From contig NZ_CP009435.1 of assembly GCF_000960995.1 (NCBI RefSeq), forward strand, positions 1,984,001 through 2,048,000: DNA of 64,000 nucleotides, in the 5' to 3' direction. Below are positions 8,923 through 16,867 of the stretch, piece by piece. Both the position numbers and the translations under genes were made by a program. Below the pieces are notes generated by a model. That model was not told the origin of the DNA, ran no database searches, and worked only from the letters and a program-made list of their open reading frames with translations. Each line of letters begins with the position of its first letter. The first letter of the stretch is position 1. The DNA comes from Burkholderia glumae LMG 2196 = ATCC 33617. Its GTDB lineage: Bacteria; Pseudomonadota; Gammaproteobacteria; Burkholderiales; Burkholderiaceae.

Positions 8923-9717
8923 ATGCAGCGACGTACCGTGTTCGCCAGCCTCGTGCTGGCCGGATGGCTTGCCGGGTTCGGCGCCGCGCGGGCGGCGGCC
9001 GAGACGATCCGCGTCGGCGTGACGGCGGGCCCGCATGCGCAGGTGATGGAAGTCGTGAAGCGCGTGGCGGCCGGACAGGGCCTCGAGATCCGCATCGTCG
9101 AGTTCTCCGACTATGTGCAGCCGGACGCGGCGCTCGCGAGCGGCGAGCTCGACGCGAACAGCTACCAGCATGCGCCGTATCTGGCCGCGCAGGTCCGCGA
9201 CCGCGGCTACCGGATCGTCGCCGTGGCGAACACGGTCACGTTCCCAATGGGTGTCTATTCGAAGCGCGTGACCTCGCTCGCTGCCCTGCCCAAGGGCGCG
9301 CGCATCGCGATCCCGAACGATCCGACCAACGGCGGCCGGGCCCTGCTGCTGTTGCAGAAGCAGGGCGTGATCCGCCTGCGCGCCGGCGCCGGACCGAGTG
9401 CCACGCGCTTCGACGTGGTCGGCAATCCGTTGGGCGTGAAGCTGGTCGAACTCGATGCCGCCCAGATCCCGCGTTCGCTCGCGGACGTCGACGCGGCCGC
9501 GATCAACACCAACTTCGCGATGGAGGCGGGCCTGCAGCCGAAGCGGGACGCGATCGCGATCGAGGACGCGAACGGCCCCTACGTGAACGTGCTGGCGGTG
9601 CGCGCCGCGGATCGCGACAAGCCGTGGGTCGCAAAGCTGGTGGCGGCCTACCATTCCTCGCAGGTCAAGCAGTATCTCGAAGCCAAATTCGGCGGCGCGG
9701 TGATAGCGTCTTGGTGA
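8923..9717 (+). CDS. metQ: Methionine-binding periplasmic protein MetQ (NlpA family)
   Basis: Substrate-binding subunit that delivers methionine to MetNI. The 264 residues begin with a signal peptide (MQRRTVFASL... ending about residue 26, ARA/AAE), followed by the NlpA-family core (IRVGVTAGPHAQVME, NSYQHAPYL). No cysteine lies at the cleavage site, so this is a soluble periplasmic form rather than the lipoprotein seen in enteric MetQ. A CCGGAG ribosome site precedes the ATG, and a terminator follows. Confidence 0.94.
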   Translation: MQRRTVFASLVLAGWLAGFGAARAAAETIRVGVTAGPHAQVMEVVKRVAAGQGLEIRIVEFSDYVQPDAALASGELDANSYQHAPYLAAQVRDRGYRIVAVANTVTFPMGVYSKRVTSLAALPKGARIAIPNDPTNGGRALLLLQKQGVIRLRAGAGPSATRFDVVGNPLGVKLVELDAAQIPRSLADVDAAAINTNFAMEAGLQPKRDAIAIEDANGPYVNVLAVRAADRDKPWVAKLVAAYHSSQVKQYLEAKFGGAVIASW

Positions 9718-9767
9718 GCGCCGCGGGCGCGAGCATCGGGCGTGCCGGCGATTAGAGGCGAAGGTCG

Positions 9768-9797
9768 AGAGCCCGGGCTTGGCGTCCGGGTTTTTTC
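9768..9797 (+). terminator. Rho-independent terminator after metQ
   Basis: An imperfect GC hairpin (CCCGG...CCGGG) is followed by six T, and flanking GAGAG/CTCTC could extend the pairing. It closes the metNIQ unit. Confidence 0.6.
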
Positions 9798-9800
9798 TCT

Positions 9801-9830
9801 CTTAAAATAGAACGACCGTTCGCTATTGCC
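9801..9830 (+). promoter_or_regulatory. TetR-operator-like inverted repeat upstream of etfBA
   Basis: GAACGACCGTTC at 9810-9821 (GAAC-N4-GTTC), flanked by ATAG on the left and CTAT on the right, overlaps an AT-rich TTAAAAT stretch. Repeats of this AACG..CGTT type are common operators of TetR-family repressors. It lies between metQ and etfB, about 130 bases before the etfB start. Which regulator binds is unknown. Confidence 0.35.
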
Positions 9831-9950
9831 GGCGTGTCGCCGAATGACGTTATCCTCGACGGTCGAGGGTCGCATGGCCTGTATCGCCGCCCCTGGCGGG
9901 TGACGCTATAGAATGGCCGTCGGTCGTATTCGTAACTTTGGAGCGTGTGC

Positions 9951-10700
9951 ATGAAAATCCTGGTGCCGGTAAAAAGAGTGGTCGACTACAACGTGAAGGT
10001 GCGTGTGAAGTCGGACGGAACGGGCGTCGATATCGCGAACGTGAAGATGTCGATGAATCCGTTCGACGAGATCGCCGTGGAAGAGGCGGTGCGCCTGAAG
10101 GAAGCGGGCACCGCGACGGAAGTGGTGGCCGTCTCGATCGGCGTGGCGCAGGCGCAGGAAACGCTGCGCACGGCGCTGGCGATCGGCGCCGACCGTGCGA
10201 TCCTGGTGGAAGCCGGTGACGGCGTCGAGCCGCTGGCGGTCGCGAAGATCCTCAAGGCGCTGGTCGACAAGGAACAGCCCCAGCTGGTGATCCTGGGCAA
10301 GCAGGCGATCGACGACGATTCCAACCAGACGGGCCAGATGCTGGCCGCGCTGGCTGGCCTGCCGCAGGCGACGTTCGCCTCGAAGGTCACGATCGCCGAC
10401 GGCAAGGCCACCGTCGCACGCGAAGTGGACGGCGGCGCGGAAACGCTGGCGCTGACGCTGCCGGCGGTGGTGACCACCGACCTGCGCCTGAACGAGCCGC
10501 GCTACGTGACGCTGCCGAACATCATGAAGGCGAAGAAGAAACCCCTCGAGAACGTCAAGCCGGAAGACCTCGGCGTCGATGTCGCGCCGCGCCTGAAGAC
10601 GCTGAAGGTGGCCGAGCCGCCCAAGCGTGCCGCGGGTGTGAAGGTGGCCGACGTGAAGACGCTGGTCGAGAAGCTGAAGACCGAAGCGAAAGTGCTGTAA
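9951..10700 (+). CDS. etfB: Electron transfer flavoprotein beta subunit
   Basis: With EtfA forms the FAD/AMP heterodimer that carries electrons from acyl-CoA dehydrogenases to ETF-ubiquinone oxidoreductase. The 249 residues start MKILVPVKRVVDYNVKVRV and include the AMP-binding region around LVILGKQAIDDDSNQTGQM. I chose ATG 9951 over the GTG at 9945 because a TTGGAG ribosome site sits correctly before it. A TAGAAT -10-like element at 9909-9914 could start the transcript. etfA follows after 15 bases. Confidence 0.96.
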   Translation: MKILVPVKRVVDYNVKVRVKSDGTGVDIANVKMSMNPFDEIAVEEAVRLKEAGTATEVVAVSIGVAQAQETLRTALAIGADRAILVEAGDGVEPLAVAKILKALVDKEQPQLVILGKQAIDDDSNQTGQMLAALAGLPQATFASKVTIADGKATVAREVDGGAETLALTLPAVVTTDLRLNEPRYVTLPNIMKAKKKPLENVKPEDLGVDVAPRLKTLKVAEPPKRAAGVKVADVKTLVEKLKTEAKVL

Positions 10701-10715
10701 AGGGGAGACGAGAAG

Positions 10716-11651
10716 ATGACGATCCTGATCATTGCCGAACACGACAACGCCTCGATCAAGGCGGCGACGCTGAACACCGTGGCCGCCGCGCAGAAGATCG
10801 GCGGCGACATCCATGTGCTGGTGGCAGGGCACGAGGCGCAGGGCGCGGCCGACGCGGCGGCGAAGATCGCCGGCGTGGCGAAGGTGCTGCTGGCCGATGC
10901 GCCGCAACTGGCCGCCGGTCTTGCGGAAAACGTCGAGGCCACCGTGCTGAACATCGCCAAGGACTATACGCACATCCTCGCGCCGGCCACCGCCTACGGC
11001 AAGAACGTCGCGCCGCGCATCGCCGCCAAGCTCGACGTCGCGCAGATCTCCGACATCACGGCGGTCGACAGCGCCGATACGTTCGAGCGCCCGATCTACG
11101 CCGGCAACGCGATCGCGACCGTGCAGTCGAGCGATCCGATCAAGGTGATCACGGTGCGCGCGACCGGCTTCGATCCGGTGGCGGCCGAAGGCGGCAGCGC
11201 GGCGGTCGAGAAGATCGAGGCGGCCGCCGACAGCGGCAAGTCGCAGTTCGTGAGCCGCGAGGTCACGAAGCTCGACCGCCCGGAATTGACGAGCGCGGCC
11301 ATCATCGTGTCGGGCGGCCGCGGCCTCGGCAGCGGCGAGAACTACACGAAGGTGCTGGAGCCGCTCGCCGACAAGCTGCAGGCCGCGCTGGGCGCCTCGC
11401 GCGCGGCGGTGGACGCCGGCTACGTGCCGAACGACTTCCAGGTCGGCCAGACCGGCAAGATCGTGGCGCCGCAGCTCTACGTCGCGGTCGGCATCTCGGG
11501 TGCGATCCAGCATCTGGCCGGCATGAAGGACTCGAAAGTGATCGTCGCCATCAACAAGGACGAGGAGGCGCCGATCTTCAGCGTGGCCGACTACGGCATC
11601 GTCGGCGACCTGTTCACGGTCGTGCCGGAACTGGTGGCGGCGCTCGGCTGA
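10716..11651 (+). CDS. etfA: Electron transfer flavoprotein alpha subunit
   Basis: FAD-binding partner of EtfB, 311 residues. The C-terminal half has SGGRGLGSGENY, GYVPNDFQVGQTGKIVAPQLYVAVGISGAIQHLAGM and VAINKDEEAPIF, the conserved FAD site of bacterial ETF-alpha. A GGGGAGACGAGAAG ribosome-site region precedes the ATG. A strong terminator after the stop separates it from the acyl-CoA dehydrogenase, which still probably feeds electrons to it. Confidence 0.96.
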   Translation: MTILIIAEHDNASIKAATLNTVAAAQKIGGDIHVLVAGHEAQGAADAAAKIAGVAKVLLADAPQLAAGLAENVEATVLNIAKDYTHILAPATAYGKNVAPRIAAKLDVAQISDITAVDSADTFERPIYAGNAIATVQSSDPIKVITVRATGFDPVAAEGGSAAVEKIEAAADSGKSQFVSREVTKLDRPELTSAAIIVSGGRGLGSGENYTKVLEPLADKLQAALGASRAAVDAGYVPNDFQVGQTGKIVAPQLYVAVGISGAIQHLAGMKDSKVIVAINKDEEAPIFSVADYGIVGDLFTVVPELVAALG

Positions 11652-11708
11652 GCCGGGGCGCGGCCAACCCGCGTATCGATTGCCGGTGCGGCTGACCGCA
11701 CGGACCAA

Positions 11709-11734
11709 GGGGCGCGGCGAGCGCCCCTTTTTTT
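11709..11734 (+). terminator. Rho-independent terminator after etfA
   Basis: Perfect 7-bp stem GGGGCGC/GCGCCCC with a 5-base loop, then seven T. It separates etfBA from the downstream acyl-CoA dehydrogenase, although some read-through is likely in so tight an arrangement. Confidence 0.88.
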
Positions 11735-11764
11735 ACCCATAGGCAGACAGAGGAGAGGAGCACC

Positions 11765-13555
11765 ATGAGCTACATCGCGCCCGTCAAGGACATGCTGTTC
11801 GTGATGAAGGAGCTGGCCGGCATCGACGACGTCGCGAAGCTGCCGGGCTTCGAGGACGCCGGCTTCGACACCGCGCAGGCCGTGCTCGACGAGTCCGCGA
11901 AGTTCTGCGGCGAGGTGCTCGCGCCGCTCAACGTCGAGGGCGACCGGCAGCCGAGCGCGTGGCGCGACGGCGAGGTGGCGGCGACCGCCGGCTTCGGCGA
12001 GGCATTCCGGCAGTTCGCCGCGGGTGGCTGGCAGGGACTCCAGCATCCGGCCGAATACGACGGCCAGGGGCTGCCGAAGCTGATCGCCACGGCCTGTATC
12101 GAAATGCTGAACGCCGCCAACCTGTCGTTCGCGCTCTGTCCGCTGCTGACCGACGGCGCGATCGAGGCGCTGCTGACGGCCGGCAGCGACGCGCAGAAGG
12201 CACGCTACGTGCCGAAGCTGGTATCGGGCGAATGGACCGGCACGATGAACCTGACCGAGCCGCAGGCCGGCTCCGATCTCGCGCTGGTGCGCGCGCGCGC
12301 GGAACCGCAGGGCGACGGCTCGTACAAGGTGTTCGGCACCAAGATCTTCATCACCTGGGGCGAGCACGACATGGCGGACAACATCGTCCACCTCGTGCTG
12401 GCGCGCACGCCGGGCGCACCCGAAGGCGTGAAGGGCATTTCGCTGTTCATCGTGCCGAAGTTCCTGGTGAACGAGGACGGCAGCCTGGGCGCGCGCAACG
12501 ACGTGCATTGCGTATCGATCGAGCACAAGCTCGGCATCAAGGCGAGCCCGACCGCGGTGCTGCAATACGGCGACCACGGCGGCGCGATCGGCCATCTGGT
12601 CGGCGAGGAGCACCGCGGCCTCGAATACATGTTCATCATGATGAACGCCGCGCGCTTCGGCGTGGGCATGCAGGGCATCGGCGTGGCGGAGCGCGCCTAC
12701 CAGAAGGCCGCCGCGTTCGCGAAGGAGCGCGTGCAGAGCCGGCCGGTGGACGGCTCGGCGAAACAGTCGGTCACGATCATCCATCATCCGGACGTGCGGC
12801 GCATGCTTGGCACGATGCGCGCGCTGACCGAGGGCGCCCGCGCGCTGGCCTATGTCGCCGCCGCGCACAGCGACCACGCGCATGCGCATCCCGACGAGGC
12901 CGAACGCAAGCGCCACCAGGCGATCTACGAGTACCTGGTGCCGGTCGTGAAGGGATGGAGCACCGAGATGGTCAACGAGGTCGCCAGCCTCGGCGTGCAG
13001 ATCCACGGCGGCATGGGCTTCATCGAGGAGACGGGCGCCGCGCAGTATTACCGCGACGCGCGGATTCTCGCCATCTACGAGGGCACCACGGCGATCCAGG
13101 CCAACGACCTGGTCGGCCGTAAGACCGTGCGCGACGGCGGTGCGGTGGCGAAGGCGCTGGCCGCCGCGATCGGCGAGACCGTCGAGGCGCTCGGCGCGCA
13201 CGACTCGCCGGCCTGTGCCGCGATGCGCCGGCACCTGTCGGAGGGCCTGAAGTCGTTCGAGGCGGTAATCGAGTTCGTCGTCGCGAACACCAAGGGCGAT
13301 CCCAACGCCGTGTTCCTCGGCAGCGTGCCGTACCTGAAGCTGGCCGGCATCGTGCTGGGCGGCTGGCAGATGGCGCGCGCGCTGCTGGCCGCCGTGCGTC
13401 TGCGCGAGCACGATACGGCGTTTTACGACGCGAAGATCGCGATCGCGCAGTTCTATGCGCAGCACGTGCTGGTGCAGGCGCCGGGGATTGCCGCGTCGAT
13501 CGTCACGGCGAGCGGCACCGACAGCGTGCTCGCGCTGACCGAAGACCAGTTCTGA
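11765..13555 (+). CDS. Acyl-CoA dehydrogenase (long form, DmdC-like family)
   Basis: FAD enzyme that oxidises an acyl-CoA to the enoyl-CoA and passes electrons to ETF. At 596 residues it is longer than the 380-residue short-chain type. The core has MNLTEPQAGSDLALVRARA, KIFITWGEHD and VQIHGGMGFIEETGAAQYYRDARILAIYEGTTAIQANDL, followed by an extra C-terminal domain (about 470-596) of the Acyl-CoA_dh_C type. This layout is shared with 3-methylthiopropanoyl-CoA dehydrogenase (DmdC) and unassigned FadE-like enzymes, so the substrate cannot be named. It sits directly after etfBA. Confidence 0.9.
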   Translation: MSYIAPVKDMLFVMKELAGIDDVAKLPGFEDAGFDTAQAVLDESAKFCGEVLAPLNVEGDRQPSAWRDGEVAATAGFGEAFRQFAAGGWQGLQHPAEYDGQGLPKLIATACIEMLNAANLSFALCPLLTDGAIEALLTAGSDAQKARYVPKLVSGEWTGTMNLTEPQAGSDLALVRARAEPQGDGSYKVFGTKIFITWGEHDMADNIVHLVLARTPGAPEGVKGISLFIVPKFLVNEDGSLGARNDVHCVSIEHKLGIKASPTAVLQYGDHGGAIGHLVGEEHRGLEYMFIMMNAARFGVGMQGIGVAERAYQKAAAFAKERVQSRPVDGSAKQSVTIIHHPDVRRMLGTMRALTEGARALAYVAAAHSDHAHAHPDEAERKRHQAIYEYLVPVVKGWSTEMVNEVASLGVQIHGGMGFIEETGAAQYYRDARILAIYEGTTAIQANDLVGRKTVRDGGAVAKALAAAIGETVEALGAHDSPACAAMRRHLSEGLKSFEAVIEFVVANTKGDPNAVFLGSVPYLKLAGIVLGGWQMARALLAAVRLREHDTAFYDAKIAIAQFYAQHVLVQAPGIAASIVTASGTDSVLALTEDQF

Positions 13556-13595
13556 CGCCGCGCCAGGCATTGGCCCGTGCCCTGAGGCACAGGTG

Positions 13596-13621
13596 AAAAG
13601 GGCACCCGCGAGGGTGCCCTT
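13596..13621. terminator. Bidirectional terminator between acyl-CoA dehydrogenase and dadA
   Basis: Stem AAGGGCACCC/GGGTGCCCTT with a GCGA loop. The minus strand has the better T run (CCTTTT), so it mainly serves dadA; on the plus strand the tail is only TT. Confidence 0.75.
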
Positions 13622-13655
13622 CGTCGTTTGGCGCGCGCCGGCGGAGGCGCCGTGC

Positions 13656-14942
13656 TTACGCGTAGGCGGGGCGCGGGGTGCCCGCCGTCTCGCCGAGATA
13701 ACGGTGCACCGAGAGGTCGTCGGCCTGGATGGCCGGCTTCCTGCCCGACATCAGGTCGGCCAGCAACTGGCCCGAGCCGCACGACATGGTCCAGCCGAGC
13801 GTGCCGTGGCCGGTGTTGAGATAGAGGTTCGGAATCGGCGTGCGGCCCACGATCGGCGTGCCGTCCGGCGTCATCGGGCGCAGGCCGGTCCAGAACGTCG
13901 CCTTCGAGGTATCGCCGCCGCCCGGGAACAGGTCGTTGACGCACATTTCGAGCGTCTCGCGGCGCGCCGGGTTGAGGCGCTTGTCGAAGCCGGCGATCTC
14001 GGCCATTCCGCCCACGCGGATGCGCGAATCGAAGCGCGTGATCGCGATCTTGTAGGTTTCGTCGAGCACCGTGGAGACGGGCGCGGCCGATGCATCGACG
14101 ATCGGCGCCGTGATCGAGTAGCCCTTGAGCGGATAGACCGGGATCTTCACGAGGTTCGACAGCAGGCGCGTGGAATACGAGCCGAGCGCGACCACGTAGG
14201 CGTCGCCGCGCACCAGCTCGCCGCCGCACTGGACGCCGGCGATCCGGCCGCCCGCCACGGCCAGCGCATCCACCGGCGTGTTGTAGCGGAACTGCACGCC
14301 GAGTTCCGCGGCCATCCCGGCGAGCCGCGTGGTAAACAGCTGGCAGTCGCCGGTTTCGTCGCCGGGCAGGCGCAGGCCGCCCGTGAGCTTGTGCGAGACG
14401 GCGGCCAGCGCCGGCTCGGCGCGCGCGAGTTCCTGCGCGTTCAGCAGTTCGAACGGCACCTTGGCCTCGCGCAGCACGGCCATGTCCTTCGCCGCGCCGT
14501 CGAACTGCGCCTGGGTGCGGAACAGTTGCAGCGTGCCGCCGGTGCGGCCTTCGTATTCGATCTGGGTGTCCGCGCGCAGCGCCTGCAGGCAGTCGCGGCT
14601 GTATTCGGCCAACCGTACCATGCGGCCCTTGTTGACCGCATAGCGTTCGGACGTGCAGTTGCGCAGCATCTGCCACATCCATTGCAACTGGAAGCGCGAG
14701 CCGTCGAGCCGGATCGCGAGCGGCGCATGCTTCTCGAACATCCACTTGACGGCCTTCAGCGGCACCCCGGGGGCGGCCCACGGCGCCGCGTAGCCGGGCG
14801 AGATCTGGCCGGCGTTCGCGAAGCTGGTTTCCAGCGCGGGGCCTGCCTCGCGCTCGATCACCGTCACCTCATGGCCGGCGCGCGCCAGATAATAGGCGCT
14901 CGTCACGCCCACCACACCGCTTCCCAGAATCACGACTCGCAT
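13656..14942 (-). CDS. dadA: D-amino acid dehydrogenase small subunit
   Basis: Membrane-associated FAD enzyme that oxidises D-alanine and other D-amino acids to 2-oxo acids and passes electrons to the respiratory chain. The 428 residues open with the dinucleotide motif VVILGSGVVGVTSAYYLARAGHEVTVIE and end with NTGHGTLGWTMSCGSGQLLADLMSG, both typical of DadA. It is divergent from the Lrp-type regulator, which is the usual genetic partner for amino-acid-responsive control. Confidence 0.94.
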   Translation of the reverse strand: MRVVILGSGVVGVTSAYYLARAGHEVTVIEREAGPALETSFANAGQISPGYAAPWAAPGVPLKAVKWMFEKHAPLAIRLDGSRFQLQWMWQMLRNCTSERYAVNKGRMVRLAEYSRDCLQALRADTQIEYEGRTGGTLQLFRTQAQFDGAAKDMAVLREAKVPFELLNAQELARAEPALAAVSHKLTGGLRLPGDETGDCQLFTTRLAGMAAELGVQFRYNTPVDALAVAGGRIAGVQCGGELVRGDAYVVALGSYSTRLLSNLVKIPVYPLKGYSITAPIVDASAAPVSTVLDETYKIAITRFDSRIRVGGMAEIAGFDKRLNPARRETLEMCVNDLFPGGGDTSKATFWTGLRPMTPDGTPIVGRTPIPNLYLNTGHGTLGWTMSCGSGQLLADLMSGRKPAIQADDLSVHRYLGETAGTPRPAYA

Positions 14943-15089
14943 AGCTGCTCCGAAATGGAAAAAGCCGGGGGCGCGGAGAAAGCACTTGTCAACTCTTGCT
15001 CGCTCGAACCGGCCTAGTTTTTTGCGCTATGGTATTGTCGAATATCTAGGTTTTGTTATTGTATTTTTTAGAAATTCAGAAAAAACACG
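14943..15089. promoter_or_regulatory. Divergent dadA/lrp control region
   Basis: The 147 bases between the two divergent genes include a strongly AT-rich stretch at about 15015-15085 (runs of T and A). This is the likely site of both promoters and of Lrp binding. A TTGACA hexamer on the minus strand at 14987-14992 faces dadA but has no convincing -10 partner. Individual binding sites cannot be fixed by eye. Confidence 0.5.
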
Positions 15090-15578
15090 ATGAGAACCCA
15101 ACGTCAACCAGTCCGCGCGCTCGACAAGCTCGACCGCCGGATTCTGCGGCTGCTCCAGCAGGACGGACGCATGGCGATGAAGGACCTGGCCGAGCAGGTC
15201 GGACTGACCGTCACGCCCTGCATCGAGCGCGTGCGGCGCATGGAGCGCGACGGCGTGATCACCGGCTATCACGCGCGCGTGGATCCCGCCCTGCTGGGCG
15301 CTGCGCTGCTGGTGTTCGTCGAGATCACGCTCGATCACAAGAGCGGCAACATGTTCGAGCAGTTCCGGCGCGAGGTGATGAAGATCGACGAGGTGCTCGA
15401 GTGCCATCTGGTATCCGGCGATTTCGATTATCTGATCAAGGCGCGCATCGGCGAGATGGCGGACTACCGCAAGCTGCTCGGCGACATCCTGCTGCAACTG
15501 CCCGGCGCGGTGCAGTCCAAGAGCTACGTGGTGATGGAGGAGATCAAGGAGACCCTGACGATCGCCGTAGACGGCTGA
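15090..15578 (+). CDS. lrp: Lrp/AsnC-family transcriptional regulator
   Basis: Amino-acid-responsive regulator, 162 residues. A winged helix-turn-helix lies at about 10-60 (LDRRILRLLQQDGRMAMKDLAEQVGLTVTPCIERVRRM), followed by the RAM effector domain (about 70-150). Divergence from dadA suggests it controls that gene in response to alanine, as the Lrp-like DadR/BkdR regulators do. That role is inferred from position. Its leader (15030-15089) is unusually AT-rich for this genome. Confidence 0.9.
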   Translation: MRTQRQPVRALDKLDRRILRLLQQDGRMAMKDLAEQVGLTVTPCIERVRRMERDGVITGYHARVDPALLGAALLVFVEITLDHKSGNMFEQFRREVMKIDEVLECHLVSGDFDYLIKARIGEMADYRKLLGDILLQLPGAVQSKSYVVMEEIKETLTIAVDG

Positions 15579-15602
15579 CGACCGGGCAACAACTGCGACA
15601 AC

Positions 15603-15631
15603 TTGGCAGCGTGGGCCGAATACTGTATAAA
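15603..15631 (+). promoter_or_regulatory. Sigma70 promoter of the radical SAM gene
   Basis: -35 TTGGCA at 15603-15608, 17-base spacer, -10 TATAAA at 15626-15631. This is a near-consensus promoter, and its -10 lies inside the LexA-type box. The predicted start is about 15638, giving a leader of roughly 47 bases before the ATG at 15685. Confidence 0.72.
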
Positions 15632-15652
15632 TAAACAGTATTCGGCCCACGC
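15609..15652. repeat. 44-base palindrome enclosing the LexA box
   Basis: Two perfect 18-base arms (15609-15626 and 15635-15652) surround an 8-base AT centre. The inner part is the LexA box; the outer 12 bases on each side (GCGTGGGCCGAA and its complement) extend the symmetry well beyond what LexA needs. As RNA it would form a strong hairpin 30 bases after the lrp stop, but without a T run. It may be a double-function operator and attenuator. Confidence 0.8.
15621..15640 (+). promoter_or_regulatory. LexA (SOS) box ahead of the radical SAM gene
   Basis: TACTGTATAAATAAACAGTA fits TACTG-N10-CAGTA and contains CTGT-N8-ACAG, the LexA operator of gamma- and betaproteobacteria, with an AT-rich centre. 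It covers the -10 element of a good promoter, the expected place for a repressor. This implies that the downstream gene is switched on by DNA damage. Confidence 0.75.
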
Positions 15653-15684
15653 GACGTTCGCTTGTGCCGGCATGACGAAGAGGC

Positions 15685-16845
15685 ATGATGAGCGATCGAT
15701 CCGATGTCGAATTTCCGGTGGCGCCGCCCCTGCCGCGCAAGGGCCGCGGCGCGGTGGGCAATCTGCAGGGGCGCTACGAGACGGACCAGCGCGAGCGCGT
15801 CGACGACGGCTGGCAGGCAGGCGCCGGCCACGACGAGGCAGAGGGCACGGGCGGGCCTGGTCCGTGTCTGCGCACGCTGGTATTCGACGAGCGCGCGAAA
15901 AGCATCCTGACGCGCAACGCCTCGCCCGATATCCCGTTCAACGTCTCGCTGAATCCGTATCGCGGCTGCGAGCATGGCTGCATCTATTGTTTCGCGCGGC
16001 CCACCCACAGCTATCTCGGGCTCTCGCCCGGGCTCGATTTCGAAAGCCGGATCTACGCCAAGGTCAACGCGGCCGAGCTGCTCGAGCGCGAGCTCGGCAA
16101 GCGCGGCTACGTGCCCGAGCCGATCGCGCTCGGCGTCAACACCGACGCTTACCAGCCCTGCGAGCGCGAGCGCCGCATCACGCGCGACGTGATCCAGGTG
16201 ATGCACGATCATGGCCAGCCGTTCGCGGCGATCACCAAGTCGTCGCTGATCGAACGCGACCTCGATCTGCTCGCGCCGATGGCCGCGCGCGGGCAGGTGA
16301 TCGCGGCGGTGACCATCACCACGCTCGATGCCGATCTCGCGCGCGCGCTCGAACCGCGCGCGGCCACGCCCTCGCGGCGGCTGCGCACCATCCGCGCGCT
16401 GCGCGAGGCCGGCGTGCCGGTGGGCGTGAGCATCGCGCCGGTGATTCCGTTCGTCACCGAGCCTGACCTCGAACGCGTGCTGGAAGCCTGCGCCGAGGCC
16501 GGCGCGACCCATGCGAGCTATATCGTGCTGCGGCTGCCGTGGGAAGTGGCGCCGCTCTTTCGCGAATGGCTCGGCGCGCATTTTCCTGAGCGCGCCGAGC
16601 GCGTGATGGCGCGCGTGCGCGACATGCGCGGCGGCAAGGACTACGAGGCCGATTTCCGCAGCCGGATGAAGGGCGAGGGCCTGTGGGCCGATCTGTTGAA
16701 GCAGCGCTTCCAGAAGGCGGTCAAGCGGATCGGCCTGAACGAGCGCGCGCGCGGCATTCTCGATTTCTCGCAGTTCCATGCGCCGCAGCGCGTGAAGGAG
16801 GCGGCGCGCGCGGGCGCCGGGACGCCGCAGCTGAACCTGTTCTAA
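15685..16845 (+). CDS. PA0069-family radical SAM protein (SplB-like)
   Basis: A 386-residue radical SAM enzyme with the iron-sulfur motif C95-x3-C99-x2-C102 in NPYRGCEHGCIYCFARP. It belongs to COG1533, the group that includes spore photoproduct lyase. The N-terminal 60 residues are Gly/Ala-rich and variable. The chemistry and substrate of this family are not established to my knowledge. The LexA box over its promoter argues for a DNA-damage role. Start: ATG at 15685 (or the adjacent ATG at 15688), preceded by AAGAGG. It is convergent with the TM2 gene. Confidence 0.88.
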   Translation: MMSDRSDVEFPVAPPLPRKGRGAVGNLQGRYETDQRERVDDGWQAGAGHDEAEGTGGPGPCLRTLVFDERAKSILTRNASPDIPFNVSLNPYRGCEHGCIYCFARPTHSYLGLSPGLDFESRIYAKVNAAELLERELGKRGYVPEPIALGVNTDAYQPCERERRITRDVIQVMHDHGQPFAAITKSSLIERDLDLLAPMAARGQVIAAVTITTLDADLARALEPRAATPSRRLRTIRALREAGVPVGVSIAPVIPFVTEPDLERVLEACAEAGATHASYIVLRLPWEVAPLFREWLGAHFPERAERVMARVRDMRGGKDYEADFRSRMKGEGLWADLLKQRFQKAVKRIGLNERARGILDFSQFHAPQRVKEAARAGAGTPQLNLF

Positions 16846-16867
16846 AGGCGCCGGCGCGGCAGGCCGA

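Noticed and set aside
8086..9654. A 522-codon minus-strand frame over metN/metI/metQ
   Set aside because: Antisense shadow; His/Arg/Asp-rich composition typical of reversed GC-rich code.
11591..13570. A 659-codon minus-strand frame
   Set aside because: Antisense shadow of the acyl-CoA dehydrogenase gene.
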